The notes below the pieces were generated by a model. The model saw only the letters and a list, made by a program, of their open reading frames with translations. It did no database searches and was not told the origin of the DNA. A stretch of 64,000 nt of DNA from the NCBI RefSeq assembly GCF_900105055.1, contig NZ_FNTA01000004.1, forward strand, positions 6,665,501 through 6,729,500. Reading direction: 5' to 3'. The position numbers were made by a program, and so were the translations under genes. Shown piece after piece: positions 49,703-60,881 of the stretch. The stretch is from Amycolatopsis lurida. GTDB lineage: Bacteria; Actinomycetota; Actinomycetes; Mycobacteriales; Pseudonocardiaceae. How positions within the stretch are numbered: position 1 is the stretch's first letter; each line of letters starts with the position of its first letter.

Positions 49703-51160
49703 ATGAGTTCTTCCGTGCAGCTGTCCACCAGCTCGACAAGGTGGGACGCGCGCCTCTGGGGTGTCCTGGTCACTGTGTCCGTCGTCGTGGGCCTCGACGC
49801 GCTCGACGTGTCGATGGTCGCCGTCGCCCTCCCGTCCATCCAGGCCGAACTCGGCCTCTCCACCGGTGCCCTGCAATGGATCATCAGCGCCTACGTGCTC
49901 GGCTACGGCGGCCTGCTGCTCCTCGGCGGGCGCACCGCCGACCTGCTCGGCAGGCGCCGCGTCTTCCTCGTCGCCGTCGCGGTCTTCGCGCTCGCCTCCC
50001 TGCTCGGCGGTCTCGTCGACGACGGCGCGCTGCTGATCGCCACCCGCTTCATCAAGGGGCTGGCCGCCGCGTTCACCGCACCGGCCGCGTTGTCCATCAT
50101 CACCACGACCTTCCACGAAGGCCCCGCCCGCAACCGGGCGATCAGCATCTTCGCCGTCTTCGGCGCCAGCGGTTACTCCGCGGGCCTCGTCTTCTCCGGC
50201 CTGCTCACCGAGGTGGGCTGGCGCTGGACGTTCCTGCTGCCGGTGCCGATCGCGCTCGCCGCGCTGGTCGCCGCGATCAAGCTGATCCCGTCCTACTCGC
50301 CGCAGACCGGTGGCGGCTACGACTTCCCGGGCGCGATCACCGGTGCCGCCGGTTCGCTCCTGCTGGTCTTCGCCGTGGTCGAGGCGCCGGAAATCGGCTG
50401 GGCCGCACCGCGGACGCTGATCTCGTTCGCCCTCGCGCTCGCCCTGCTCGCCACCTTCGTGTTCATCGAGAAGCGCAGCAAGCACCCGCTGCTCCGCCTC
50501 GGCATCCTGCGTTCCGGCCCGCTGGCCCGCGCCAACCTCGGCGGCGCGACGTTCTTCGGCGCCTACATCGGTTTCCAGTTCGTCGTCATGCTGTACCTGC
50601 AGACCGTGCTGGGCTGGTCCGCGCTCCAGACCGCGCTCGGTTTCCTGCCCGCCGCGCTGATCGTGGCCTTCGGTTCGCCCAGGATCGAGCCGCTGATCGA
50701 CCGGCTCGGCACCCCGCGCACGATCCTCGCCGGTGTCGTCGCCCACGTCATCGGGTACGCGCTGTTCCTGCGCATCGACGAGAGTTCCAGCTACGCCGGT
50801 TCGGTGCTGCCGAGCATGATCCTGCTGGGCATCGGCTTCATGCTGGCGTTCTCCTCGCTGAACATCCAGGCGACCAACGGCATCTCCGACGACGAGCAGG
50901 GGCTCGCCGGCGGGCTGCTGAACACGTCGATCCAGGTCGGCGGCGCGATCGGCCTCGCCGTGGTGACCGCGGTCCTGACCGGCAACTCCGGTGGTGCCAC
51001 CGGACCGGCCGCGCTGCTGAACGGGCTGGCGCCCGCGCTCACCGTGGTCACCGGCATCGCCGTGATCAGTGTCCTGGTGGCGCTCTCCGGAATCGTCGGC
51101 CTGCGCAAGGCCGAAGCCCGCTCCACCGTCGCCGAACCGGAGTTCGCCGCGGCCGAATGA
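49703..51160 (+). CDS. MFS drug exporter, DHA2 (14-helix) type
   Basis: 485 residues, about 14 membrane helices. DHA2 signatures: LDALDVSMVAVALPSIQAELGLSTGALQWIISAYVLGYGGLLLLGGRTADLLGRRRVF (motifs D1 and A), RFIKGLAAAFTAPAALSIITTTF and PVPIALAALVAA (motif C-like region). Likely exports drugs or hydrophobic toxins by proton antiport, controlled by the divergent MarR protein. The ATG falls seven bases after the predicted -10, with no ribosome binding site, so the mRNA is probably leaderless. Confidence 0.92.
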   Translation: MSSSVQLSTSSTRWDARLWGVLVTVSVVVGLDALDVSMVAVALPSIQAELGLSTGALQWIISAYVLGYGGLLLLGGRTADLLGRRRVFLVAVAVFALASLLGGLVDDGALLIATRFIKGLAAAFTAPAALSIITTTFHEGPARNRAISIFAVFGASGYSAGLVFSGLLTEVGWRWTFLLPVPIALAALVAAIKLIPSYSPQTGGGYDFPGAITGAAGSLLLVFAVVEAPEIGWAAPRTLISFALALALLATFVFIEKRSKHPLLRLGILRSGPLARANLGGATFFGAYIGFQFVVMLYLQTVLGWSALQTALGFLPAALIVAFGSPRIEPLIDRLGTPRTILAGVVAHVIGYALFLRIDESSSYAGSVLPSMILLGIGFMLAFSSLNIQATNGISDDEQGLAGGLLNTSIQVGGAIGLAVVTAVLTGNSGGATGPAALLNGLAPALTVVTGIAVISVLVALSGIVGLRKAEARSTVAEPEFAAAE

Positions 51161-51174
51161 CCAGGGGGTGATGG

Positions 51175-51206
51175 GCCCCTTCCCGCGCTCGGGGGCGGGA
51201 AGGGGC
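51175..51206. terminator. 12-bp hairpin between MFS and P450 genes
   Basis: GCCCCTTCCCGC (51175-51186), loop of eight, GCGGGAAGGGGC (51195-51206). Lies between two convergent genes and can serve both. Confidence 0.75.
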
Positions 51207-51212
51207 TCGTCG

Positions 51213-52463
51213 CTACCAGCGGATCGGCAGCGATTTCAGCCCGTTCTGGAAGTTCGACCGCAAGCGCACCGGTTCCCCGGCGGGTTCGACCTCGCCGAGC
51301 AGGTCCAGTACCGCTTCGAACATCGCGCGCAGCTGCACCCTGGCGAGCTGGGCGCCGAGGCAGAAATGCGGGCCGTGCCCGAAGGTCAGGTGATCGTTGG
51401 GCGTGCGGCCGATGTCGAAGCGGTCCGGATCCTCGAAAACGGTCTCGTCGCGGTTCGCGGCGGAGAACCAGACGACCACCTTCTCGCCGGCGCGGATGTC
51501 CACATCGGACAGAATGACGTCCTCGGTCGCGGTCCGGCGGAAGTGCATCACCGGACACCACCAGCGCCGCATCTCTTCCACCGCACCGGGAAGCAGGGAA
51601 CGGTCGGCGAGCAGCCGCCGGTACTGATCCGGATGCGACAACAGCGCCAGCATGCCGCCGGGGATGCCGTTGCGCAACGTTTCGTTGCCCGCCACGGAAA
51701 ACAGCCAGAACAGGTTCTCGAACTCGGCGATCGAGACCCGGCCACCGTCTTCCACGTGACCCATCAGGTTGCTCATCACGTCATCGCCGGGATGCCGGCG
51801 TTTGTGCTCGCCGAGCGCGGTGGCGTACGCGTAGAGATCCGGCATCCCCGCGCGGGTACGCGGATCGGGCATCGACCCGTCCGGCCCCGGAACCGGCCGG
51901 ACCGCCAGCGCCGCCCGCGCGAGATCGGTGACCTCGTCCGCCTCGACGGTCGCGCTCACCGCGTAGTCGGCGTCCTGATAGCCGATCACGCGATTGCTCC
52001 AGTCGTACATCAGCCGCCGGTCCTGTTCGGGTATCCCGAAGACCTCGGCGAGTGTCAGTAGCGGGAGATCGGCGGCGACCGCGGCGAAGTCGCACTCGCC
52101 GTCCGCGCGGACCCCGGCGATCAGTTCCCGCGCCCAGCCCTGGATCCGCTCGGTCAGCCTGCCGACCGCGCGCGGCGTGAACGCCTTGGTGAGCAGGCCC
52201 CGCAGCCGGGCGTGCTCGGGCGGATCCATGTTGAGCATCATCCGGCGGACGTACCCGAGGTCCTGCTCGGTCGCCGGGTCCCGGATCTGCGTCCCGCCCA
52301 GCCGCGACGAGAACAGCTTCGGGTTCTTCAGCACGTGTTTGACGTCGGAATGCCGCAGCACGGCCCAGAAATCGTCGACGCGCACGACCGGTGACCCCCG
52401 GCGCAGCGACGCGAGGTGCTCGTACGGCACGCCCCGGGTGTATACGTCCGGATCGGTGATCAC
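51213..52463 (-). CDS. Cytochrome P450
   Basis: 416 residues, soluble bacterial P450. Heme-binding loop FGHGPHFCLGAQLARVQ near 350, ExxR in AVEEMRRWW, I-helix SVAGNETLRNG. The pattern (AGNETxRN, MHFRRTATEDV, NRDETVFEDPDRFDIGR) resembles the CYP125/CYP142/CYP111 side of the family that oxidises steroids or terpenes, but the substrate is inference. No ferredoxin gene beside it. GTG start 52463; the long open frame continues far upstream on this strand only by chance through the next gene. Confidence 0.93.
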   Translation of the reverse strand: MITDPDVYTRGVPYEHLASLRRGSPVVRVDDFWAVLRHSDVKHVLKNPKLFSSRLGGTQIRDPATEQDLGYVRRMMLNMDPPEHARLRGLLTKAFTPRAVGRLTERIQGWARELIAGVRADGECDFAAVAADLPLLTLAEVFGIPEQDRRLMYDWSNRVIGYQDADYAVSATVEADEVTDLARAALAVRPVPGPDGSMPDPRTRAGMPDLYAYATALGEHKRRHPGDDVMSNLMGHVEDGGRVSIAEFENLFWLFSVAGNETLRNGIPGGMLALLSHPDQYRRLLADRSLLPGAVEEMRRWWCPVMHFRRTATEDVILSDVDIRAGEKVVVWFSAANRDETVFEDPDRFDIGRTPNDHLTFGHGPHFCLGAQLARVQLRAMFEAVLDLLGEVEPAGEPVRLRSNFQNGLKSLPIRW

Positions 52464-52511
52464 GGCGTCGACACTAGCCCGCGGAAGGGGGACTGCGGAA
52501 AGATCCGTCCG

Positions 52512-53243
52512 GTGGACACGCTGAAGATGCGCACCGCCGGAACCGAAGGCCCCGCCGTGCTCCTGCTGCACGGCCTCGGCGCGACAGGAGCGGTCTGGGA
52601 GGGCCTCATGGCGCAGCCGGGATATCGCTGGCTGGCGCCGGATCTGCCTGGTCACGGGGGATCGCCCCGGTTGCCGCACTACTCGTTCGGCGGACTGGCC
52701 GCGGCGGTCGCCGACGCGCTCCCGGAGCGCGGTCCGGTACTGGTGGTCGGCCATTCGCTGGGCGGTGTGGTCGGGCTCGCGCTGGCCTCCGGCTGGTTCG
52801 GGGTGAAGGTCGCCGGGTTGCTCGCGGTCGGCGTCAAGGTCGAATGGAGCGAAGCCGACCTGGCGCGGGCGGCCGCCATGGCCGCCAAGCCGCCGCGAGT
52901 GTTCCCATCCCGTGAGGACGCCGAACGCGGCTTCCTCAAGATCGCCGGCCTGGTCGGCATCGCCGACGCGGATCCCGACGGGGTGGTCGAGACCGAAGGT
53001 GGCTGGCGGTTGGCACTGGACCCTCGCGCGTTCGCCGTAGGGGCTCCGGACATGCGCGGACTGCTCGGCGCGGCACGCTGCCCGGTCGTCCTCGCGGCGG
53101 GTGAGCACGACTCCATGAGCCGCCCCGAGCAGCTTCGCGCACTCAGCTCTTTCACCGTCGAGTTCCCCGGACTGGGCCACAACGCGCACGTCGAAGACCC
53201 GTCCGCGCTCCTGCCCTTCCCCCGGCAGTTCGTCGGTCGCTAA
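52512..53243 (+). CDS. Alpha/beta hydrolase
   Basis: 243 residues: LLHGLGATGAVWEGLM (oxyanion HG), APDLPGHGGSPRLP, nucleophile VVGHSLGGVVGLALAS, an Asp in GEHDSMSR and the His of GLGHNAHVEDP. Ser nucleophile, so esterase, lipase or thioesterase type; substrate unknown. GTG 52512 or ATG 52527 start, 48 bases from the divergent P450 gene. Its stop overlaps the convergent MocR gene by four bases. Confidence 0.85.
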   Translation: MDTLKMRTAGTEGPAVLLLHGLGATGAVWEGLMAQPGYRWLAPDLPGHGGSPRLPHYSFGGLAAAVADALPERGPVLVVGHSLGGVVGLALASGWFGVKVAGLLAVGVKVEWSEADLARAAAMAAKPPRVFPSREDAERGFLKIAGLVGIADADPDGVVETEGGWRLALDPRAFAVGAPDMRGLLGAARCPVVLAAGEHDSMSRPEQLRALSSFTVEFPGLGHNAHVEDPSALLPFPRQFVGR

Positions 53244-54676
53244 CGCCGGAGCTCGCCAAGGACCGCGATGCCCTCGGCGATGTCGCTCGCCGGGCTCGCC
53301 CCGTAACCGAGGACGAGCCCCGGATTCATCGGGCGCTGACAGTGCCACGACAGCGGCTGCACCTTCACACCCTGCTCCAGCGCGGCGGCGGCGAAATCGA
53401 GGTCGGAGAACTCCGCGTCGAAGGTGATCGTCAGGTGCAGCCCGGCGGCGGCGCCGTGCACCACGGCGTCCGGGAGATGAGTTCGGAGCGCGTCGATCAT
53501 CGCGTCCCGGCGGCGGCGATGCCGTTTGCGCACGAACCGCAGCTGCCGCTCCATCTCGCCGGACTCCATCAGATGCGCGAGCACCAGCTGCGGGAGGACG
53601 GCGTTGCCCAGGTCGGCGAACCGTTTGGCCGCGACCACCTCGTCCCGGTACCGCGACGGAACCAGCATCCAGCCCACTCGGAGCGCGGGCGCGAGCCACT
53701 TCGACACGCTGCCCGCGTAGCAGACCTGCTCGGCGAGCATGGAGCGCAACGCGGGGACGGGCGGACGGTCGTAGCGGTGCTCGGCGTCGTAGTCGTCCTC
53801 GATGATCAGCCCGCCGTCCGCGGCCCAGCGCATGAGCTCGCGACGGCGTTCCCCGCCGAGCACGACACCGGTCGGGAACTGGTGCGCGGGCGTGAGCAGC
53901 ACGGCGGGCGCGCCGCTGCGCACGAGCTCGGCGACGTCGACTCCCTCGTCGTCGACGCGGATCGGCGGCGTCGCCAGCCGCCGGTCGTGCAGATGCTGCC
54001 GCGCGCCCAGCGAACTCGGATCCTCGACCGCGATCTCGGAGATCCCGGTGTCGCACAGCACCTGGGCCAGCAGGCCGAGGCCCTGCGCGACACCGGCGAC
54101 GATCAGCACGTCGTCGGCGTCGGCGGTGATGCCCCGGGTGCGGGCGATCCAGTGCGCGATCGCGAGCCGCAACGCGGGCGCGCCTCGCGGGTCGCCGTAG
54201 CCGAAATCCGCCGCCGAGAGGTTGTTGAGCACGGTGCGTTCGGCGCGGAGCCAGGCCGTTCGCGGGAACGCCGTCAGATCCGGCACGCCGGGGGACAGGT
54301 CGATCCTCGCCGGAGTCGACCGCAGCGAGTCGAAGACGCCGATTCCCGGCGCGGGCCGGAAGATCGTGCCCGCGGACGGGGGACCGGGCGTCGTCTGCTC
54401 CTTCGTCCGGGCCGGCGCCGCGACGACCACCGTGCCCGCGCGGCCACGTCCGGCGACATGACCGTCCTCGACGAGCCGCTGGTAGGCCTCGGTGACCACA
54501 CCGCGGGAGACCCGCAGGTCCGCGGCCAGCGCCCTGGTCGCGGGCAGCCTGCTGCCGACCGGCAGGCGGCCGTCGGAGATGGCGTGCCGCAACCGCGACG
54601 CCAGCCAGTCCGACCGGCGCCCCGGTGGTGCGTCCCCGATGTCCAGCTGCAGGAAGTCCGAGCCTTCGGCAGTCAC
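53240..54676 (-). CDS. MocR-type GntR/aminotransferase regulator
   Basis: 478 residues: N-terminal GntR winged helix (SDWLASRLRHAISDGRLPVGSRLPATRALAADLRVSRGVVTEAYQRLVEDGHV) and C-terminal aminotransferase-fold domain with the PLP lysine in AGSVSKWLAPALRVGWMLVP and the cofactor Asp in IIEDDYDAEHRYDR. MocR proteins sense PLP or an amino compound (PdxR, GabR, TauR are known). Target unknown; metH directly upstream on the same strand is one possibility. GTG start 54676. Confidence 0.92.
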   Translation of the reverse strand: MTAEGSDFLQLDIGDAPPGRRSDWLASRLRHAISDGRLPVGSRLPATRALAADLRVSRGVVTEAYQRLVEDGHVAGRGRAGTVVVAAPARTKEQTTPGPPSAGTIFRPAPGIGVFDSLRSTPARIDLSPGVPDLTAFPRTAWLRAERTVLNNLSAADFGYGDPRGAPALRLAIAHWIARTRGITADADDVLIVAGVAQGLGLLAQVLCDTGISEIAVEDPSSLGARQHLHDRRLATPPIRVDDEGVDVAELVRSGAPAVLLTPAHQFPTGVVLGGERRRELMRWAADGGLIIEDDYDAEHRYDRPPVPALRSMLAEQVCYAGSVSKWLAPALRVGWMLVPSRYRDEVVAAKRFADLGNAVLPQLVLAHLMESGEMERQLRFVRKRHRRRRDAMIDALRTHLPDAVVHGAAAGLHLTITFDAEFSDLDFAAAALEQGVKVQPLSWHCQRPMNPGLVLGYGASPASDIAEGIAVLGELRR

Positions 54677-54688
54677 CTGATCATTGTG

Positions 54689-58297
<3,609 letters not shown>

Positions 58298-58305
58298 CCA
58301 GCGCT

Positions 58306-58392
58306 CCTCCCATGTCGTGGGAGGCGCCCTTGCGGTGAAGTCCGGGGCCGAGCGTGGCGGACCCGGCGGTCCGTTGCAGCGCCTCTCGACCT
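58306..58392 (-). promoter_or_regulatory. S-adenosylhomocysteine riboswitch in the metH leader
   Basis: Reading the minus strand, CGAGAGGCGCTGCAACGG, a CGGACC/GGTCCG hairpin, CGCCACGCTCGG, then CGCAAGGGCGCCTC match the SAH-riboswitch order: P1 formed by GAGGCGC (58385-58379) with GCGCCTC (58327-58321), P2 by the hairpin, and a pseudoknot of CGAG with CTCG. The 3' strand of P1 overlaps the 5' arm of a hairpin CCTCCCA-loop-TGGGAGG (58324-58306) whose other arm holds the metH ribosome binding site. SAH binding would keep P1 paired and free the site, switching metH on. One conserved G in the CCAGGCTCGG block reads C. Confidence 0.72.
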
Positions 58393-58615
58393 TGGCGTCC
58401 AGACTACCGGATCAGGACAAGCGCACTTCGCCTGAATTGCTCTCCCGCTGGCCGGCGCGGGTTCGGCATTCCCGCATTGTGGGATAGGGCGTGGTCACGA
58501 TCCTGCGGCCGACGTCGATCGCGGGTGAGCATCCGGGACGTGAGGCTTCCGTTGGCAGGGGCGGATTCCGGCAGGAGGCCGATGTTCTTTCGCGGTGAGG
58601 CGAACCGCGGCGCGA

Positions 58616-58819
58616 TCACGCGTTCATGCTGAACGTGACGCCGACTCGTCCTTCCGGAACGTCGCCGTGGTCGGGGATCCACTGGCCGGCGGGTGAAGCT
58701 GACCGGCAGCCGCGGAAGGCCGCCAAGGCCACGGAACAGGCGGCGTCGATCAAATCCCCATGCCGCCGCTGAAGTGCTCGGACCGCTTTCTCCGTCCGCC
58801 GCCTGCCGAACCAGGTCAC
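58616..58819 (-). CDS. Possible small protein of 67 residues
   Basis: GTG at 58819 to stop at 58616. Product TWFGRRRTEKAVRALQRRHGDLIDAAC... ending in GDVPEGRVGVTFSMNA. About 79% of third positions are G or C, above what the other frames show, and a GGGAACGAG lies upstream. No family recognised. The rest of the gap between metH and the cyclophilin gene (58393-58615) shows nothing I can name. Confidence 0.35.
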   Translation of the reverse strand: MTWFGRRRTEKAVRALQRRHGDLIDAACSVALAAFRGCRSASPAGQWIPDHGDVPEGRVGVTFSMNA

Positions 58820-58842
58820 GAATGTCTCGTTCCCTGAACGGC

Positions 58843-59520
58843 TCAGAAACCGACGGTCGCCTTCTGGATCTTCACCGGCTTCGCGGGCAGCCCGTCGGCA
58901 GGGCCGTTGGGATCCGTCGGGATGATGCCGTTCGCCACGATCCGGTCGAGAACCTCCATGCCCCGCACGACCTTGCCCATCACCGAGTAGTTCTTCGGGA
59001 TGTTCGCGAACGAGTGCACGATGAAGAACTCGCTGCCGTTGGTGCCGGGGCCTTGGTTGCCCATGGCGATGGTGCCGCGTTCGTAGGTCTCGGTGCCGTC
59101 GACCTCGTCCGGGAACTTGTAGCCCGGCCCGCCCTTCTCGGCTTCGTAGATGTCGCCGCACTGAAGGACGCCGAGGCGCGACGAGTTCGTCAGGCGCCAG
59201 CACTGGCTGCGGTCGTAAAAGCGCTGCAGCGCCAGGTTGGCCAGATTGTGGACAGCGCACGGTGCGGCGCCCGCGCGGTTCAGCCGGACGGTCACCGGGC
59301 CGTAGTTGAAGCGGAAGGTGACGTCGACGGTGCCGCGGGTCAGCGCGAAGGGGAGCGGGCGCAGCACTGGCCGGGCCGCGGGGTTTTCGGGCGTCGGCGT
59401 GAACTCGCAGCGCACGATCGGCAAGGACGCCGAAGACGCGGGCGCGGCGGTGGCCACGCCGGGCAGCACGACGGCGGCGAGAGCGGAAATGACAGCGGTG
59501 ACACCCCAGCGCAGCTTCAT
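58843..59520 (-). CDS. Secreted cyclophilin-type peptidyl-prolyl isomerase
   Basis: 225 residues. Signal peptide (RWGVTAVISALAAVVLPGVATA/AP) followed by a short linker and a cyclophilin domain with YDRSQCWRLTNSS, ERGTIAMGNQGPGTNGSEFFIVHS and FANIPKNYSVMGKVVRGMEVLDRI. Three or four cysteines outside the core could form disulfides, fitting an exported folding catalyst. Possible catalytic Arg is not obvious (FYDRSQ), so activity is uncertain. Confidence 0.9.
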   Translation of the reverse strand: MKLRWGVTAVISALAAVVLPGVATAAPASSASLPIVRCEFTPTPENPAARPVLRPLPFALTRGTVDVTFRFNYGPVTVRLNRAGAAPCAVHNLANLALQRFYDRSQCWRLTNSSRLGVLQCGDIYEAEKGGPGYKFPDEVDGTETYERGTIAMGNQGPGTNGSEFFIVHSFANIPKNYSVMGKVVRGMEVLDRIVANGIIPTDPNGPADGLPAKPVKIQKATVGF

Positions 59521-59612
59521 GTGGGGGAACCTAACCCAAAAGGGTGGTCGTGGGGTAGCGCTTCACAGGAGCGCGCTCTCCTGCTTCGGTCGAGCGACCG
59601 CGAGTTCGGTCC

Positions 59613-59658
59613 GTGAAGGCCTCCTTGCCTGAAGGTAGTGAAGGAGGCCTTCACTACC
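59613..59658. repeat. Overlapping GTGAAGG/CCTTCAC palindromes
   Basis: GTGAAGGCCTCCTT (59613-59626) pairs with AAGGAGGCCTTCAC (59641-59654). Alternatively GGTAGTGAAGG (59634-59644) pairs with CCTTCACTACC (59648-59658) across a three-base loop. Same core as the 13006-13048 hairpin. Confidence 0.75.
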
Positions 59659-59751
59659 TCGGTGATCACCACAGCCATCTCAGGTGGATCAGCGGCTCTA
59701 GGGGCGCCGCGCGAAGGTCCTTGCTCGGCTGAGGAACTCGACTGCCGGCTC

Positions 59752-59798
59752 CATGAAGTCCTTTCCTTGCGCCTGACGCAAGGAAAGGTGCCTTCATG
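59752..59798. repeat. 18-bp interrupted hairpin
   Basis: CATGAA (59752-59757) and CCTTTCCTTGCG (59760-59771) pair with CGCAAGGAAAGG (59777-59788) and TTCATG (59793-59798), loop CCTGA. The inner stem is a perfect 12 bp; two bases on one side face four on the other between the two stems. Confidence 0.7.
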
Positions 59799-59834
59799 TA
59801 CGTCGGGCGGGTGAGGGTGGCGGCGAGACATCGG

Positions 59835-59896
59835 TCCAGGTGGTCGTGAGTGGCGATTCGGGTTAGAACACGAATCGCCACTCACGACCACCTGGA
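59835..59896. repeat. Perfect 26-bp inverted repeat before the lysozyme-like gene
   Basis: Arms 59835-59860 and 59871-59896 are perfectly complementary over 26 bp (inner part GTGAGTGGCGATTCG / CGAATCGCCACTCAC) with the ten-base loop GGTTAGAACA. The 3' arm includes the first bases of GGAG (59894-59897), the only ribosome binding site of the next gene, whose ATG is at 59902. Confidence 0.9.
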
Positions 59897-59901
59897 GCCG
59901 C

Positions 59902-60504
59902 ATGTTCACCGCCGCGTACCTCGTCCTTTCCCTCGTCCTGCTTCCACCCACCGAGATCCGGCCAGACCAGGTCGAACACGTCTCCTTGCCGTGCGTCCAG
60001 ACGGGCGCGTCCGCCGACGACGCGGACACGGCGGGAGCGCTCAATCAGCAACTCGCCACCAAGATGCGCGGCTACATGAACCCCTACAACACTTCGTGCG
60101 CCAGAGTGATCGTCGAGACGGTCCAGAGATCGGGGCTCAACGATCGCGCGGCGGCCATCGCGATCGCCACGGTGATCGTCGAATCGAGTATCGCCAACCT
60201 CGACGGCGGCCTCGGCGACTCGGTCGGGCTCTTCCAGCAGCGCGCGAGCTGGGGGAGTTTCGAACAGCGGACCGACCCGGTCTGGGCGACCGGCAGGTTC
60301 CTCGCCGTGATGCGGCAGTTCTATCCGAACGACTCGTGGAACAACGTCGCCATCGGGGAGGTCGCCGCGGTCGTCCAGCGGCCTGCGGCGAAGTACCGGC
60401 ATCGCTACGGGGTCGAGGCCGGCGACGCGGTCAAGATCGTCAACGAGCTGTGGACCCAGAACGGCAAATGGCCCCCGTCCTCGAAGGAGAGCGGGGGCCG
60501 ATGA
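59902..60504 (+). CDS. Secreted lysozyme/transglycosylase-like protein
   Basis: 200 residues. Hydrophobic N-terminus (FTAAYLVLSLVLLPP) as signal or anchor. The C-terminal ~130 residues contain GLNDRAAAIAIATVIVESSIANLDGG, DSVGLFQQRASWGSFEQRTDPVWATGRFLAVM and EVAAVVQRPAAKYRHRYG, the arrangement of lysozyme-fold (SLT-like) domains of actinobacterial cell-wall proteins, with Glu of VIVESS as the possible catalytic acid. Role and cleavage activity not shown. GGAG at 59894-59897 is the likely ribosome binding site and lies partly inside the long palindrome. Confidence 0.78.
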   Translation: MFTAAYLVLSLVLLPPTEIRPDQVEHVSLPCVQTGASADDADTAGALNQQLATKMRGYMNPYNTSCARVIVETVQRSGLNDRAAAIAIATVIVESSIANLDGGLGDSVGLFQQRASWGSFEQRTDPVWATGRFLAVMRQFYPNDSWNNVAIGEVAAVVQRPAAKYRHRYGVEAGDAVKIVNELWTQNGKWPPSSKESGGR

Positions 60505-60516
60505 GCCGTGCGGGAG

Positions 60517-60786
60517 CTACTTGCGCCAGGCCGTGCGCTGCTTGCGGATGTCCAGCACGAGGCCGAACACGAGCAGCAGGGAGAGGCCGATCAGCCACAG
60601 GTTCTCGGTCCAGCCGTGGTGGTTGCCGTACAGCATCACCAGCAGGATGATCGCGCTCAGCCAGCCCGCGATCCGCGTCGCCTTCGGGAAGGAACCGTGC
60701 CAGCCCCACTCGGCCGACGGCTCGTCGCGGGGGTCAACGGTGTCGACGCCCACCCGGCCGCGCTTTTCGACCGCCTTGCTCGCCAC
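60517..60786 (-). CDS. DUF2631 membrane protein
   Basis: 89 residues: a charged head with the conserved VDTVDPRDEPSAEWGWHGSFPKA block, then two membrane helices (TRIAGWLSAIILLVMLYG, LWLIGLSLLLVFGLVLD). This is the actinobacterial DUF2631 family, regularly encoded beside dxr; function unknown. GTG start 60786 with GAGGAG upstream; an ATG 51 bases earlier is not conserved-looking. Confidence 0.9.
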   Translation of the reverse strand: MASKAVEKRGRVGVDTVDPRDEPSAEWGWHGSFPKATRIAGWLSAIILLVMLYGNHHGWTENLWLIGLSLLLVFGLVLDIRKQRTAWRK

Positions 60787-60881
60787 GATCAACTCCTCAA
60801 AACCCGATGGTTCGCTTGCCCGCGAATGATCCCACACCTGGCTGCACGCGCCCGACGGGGCCCGCGCGACAATGGCACCCG

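Larger units (their letters stand above)
59521..59901. other. 381-bp gap rich in palindromes
   Basis: No coding sequence. Contains three separate inverted repeats at 59613-59658, 59752-59798 and 59835-59896, described individually, separating the cyclophilin gene (-) from the lysozyme-like gene (+). Confidence 0.7.

Noticed and set aside
52464..54056. Upstream extension of the P450 open frame on the minus strand
   Set aside because: Runs through the alpha/beta hydrolase and MocR genes and is Arg/Ala-rich without domains; the P450 family begins at about 52463.
58298..58420. Cobalamin or SAM riboswitch in front of metH
   Set aside because: No GCCACTG B12 box and no SAM-I/SAM-IV core; the SAH aptamer order fits much better.
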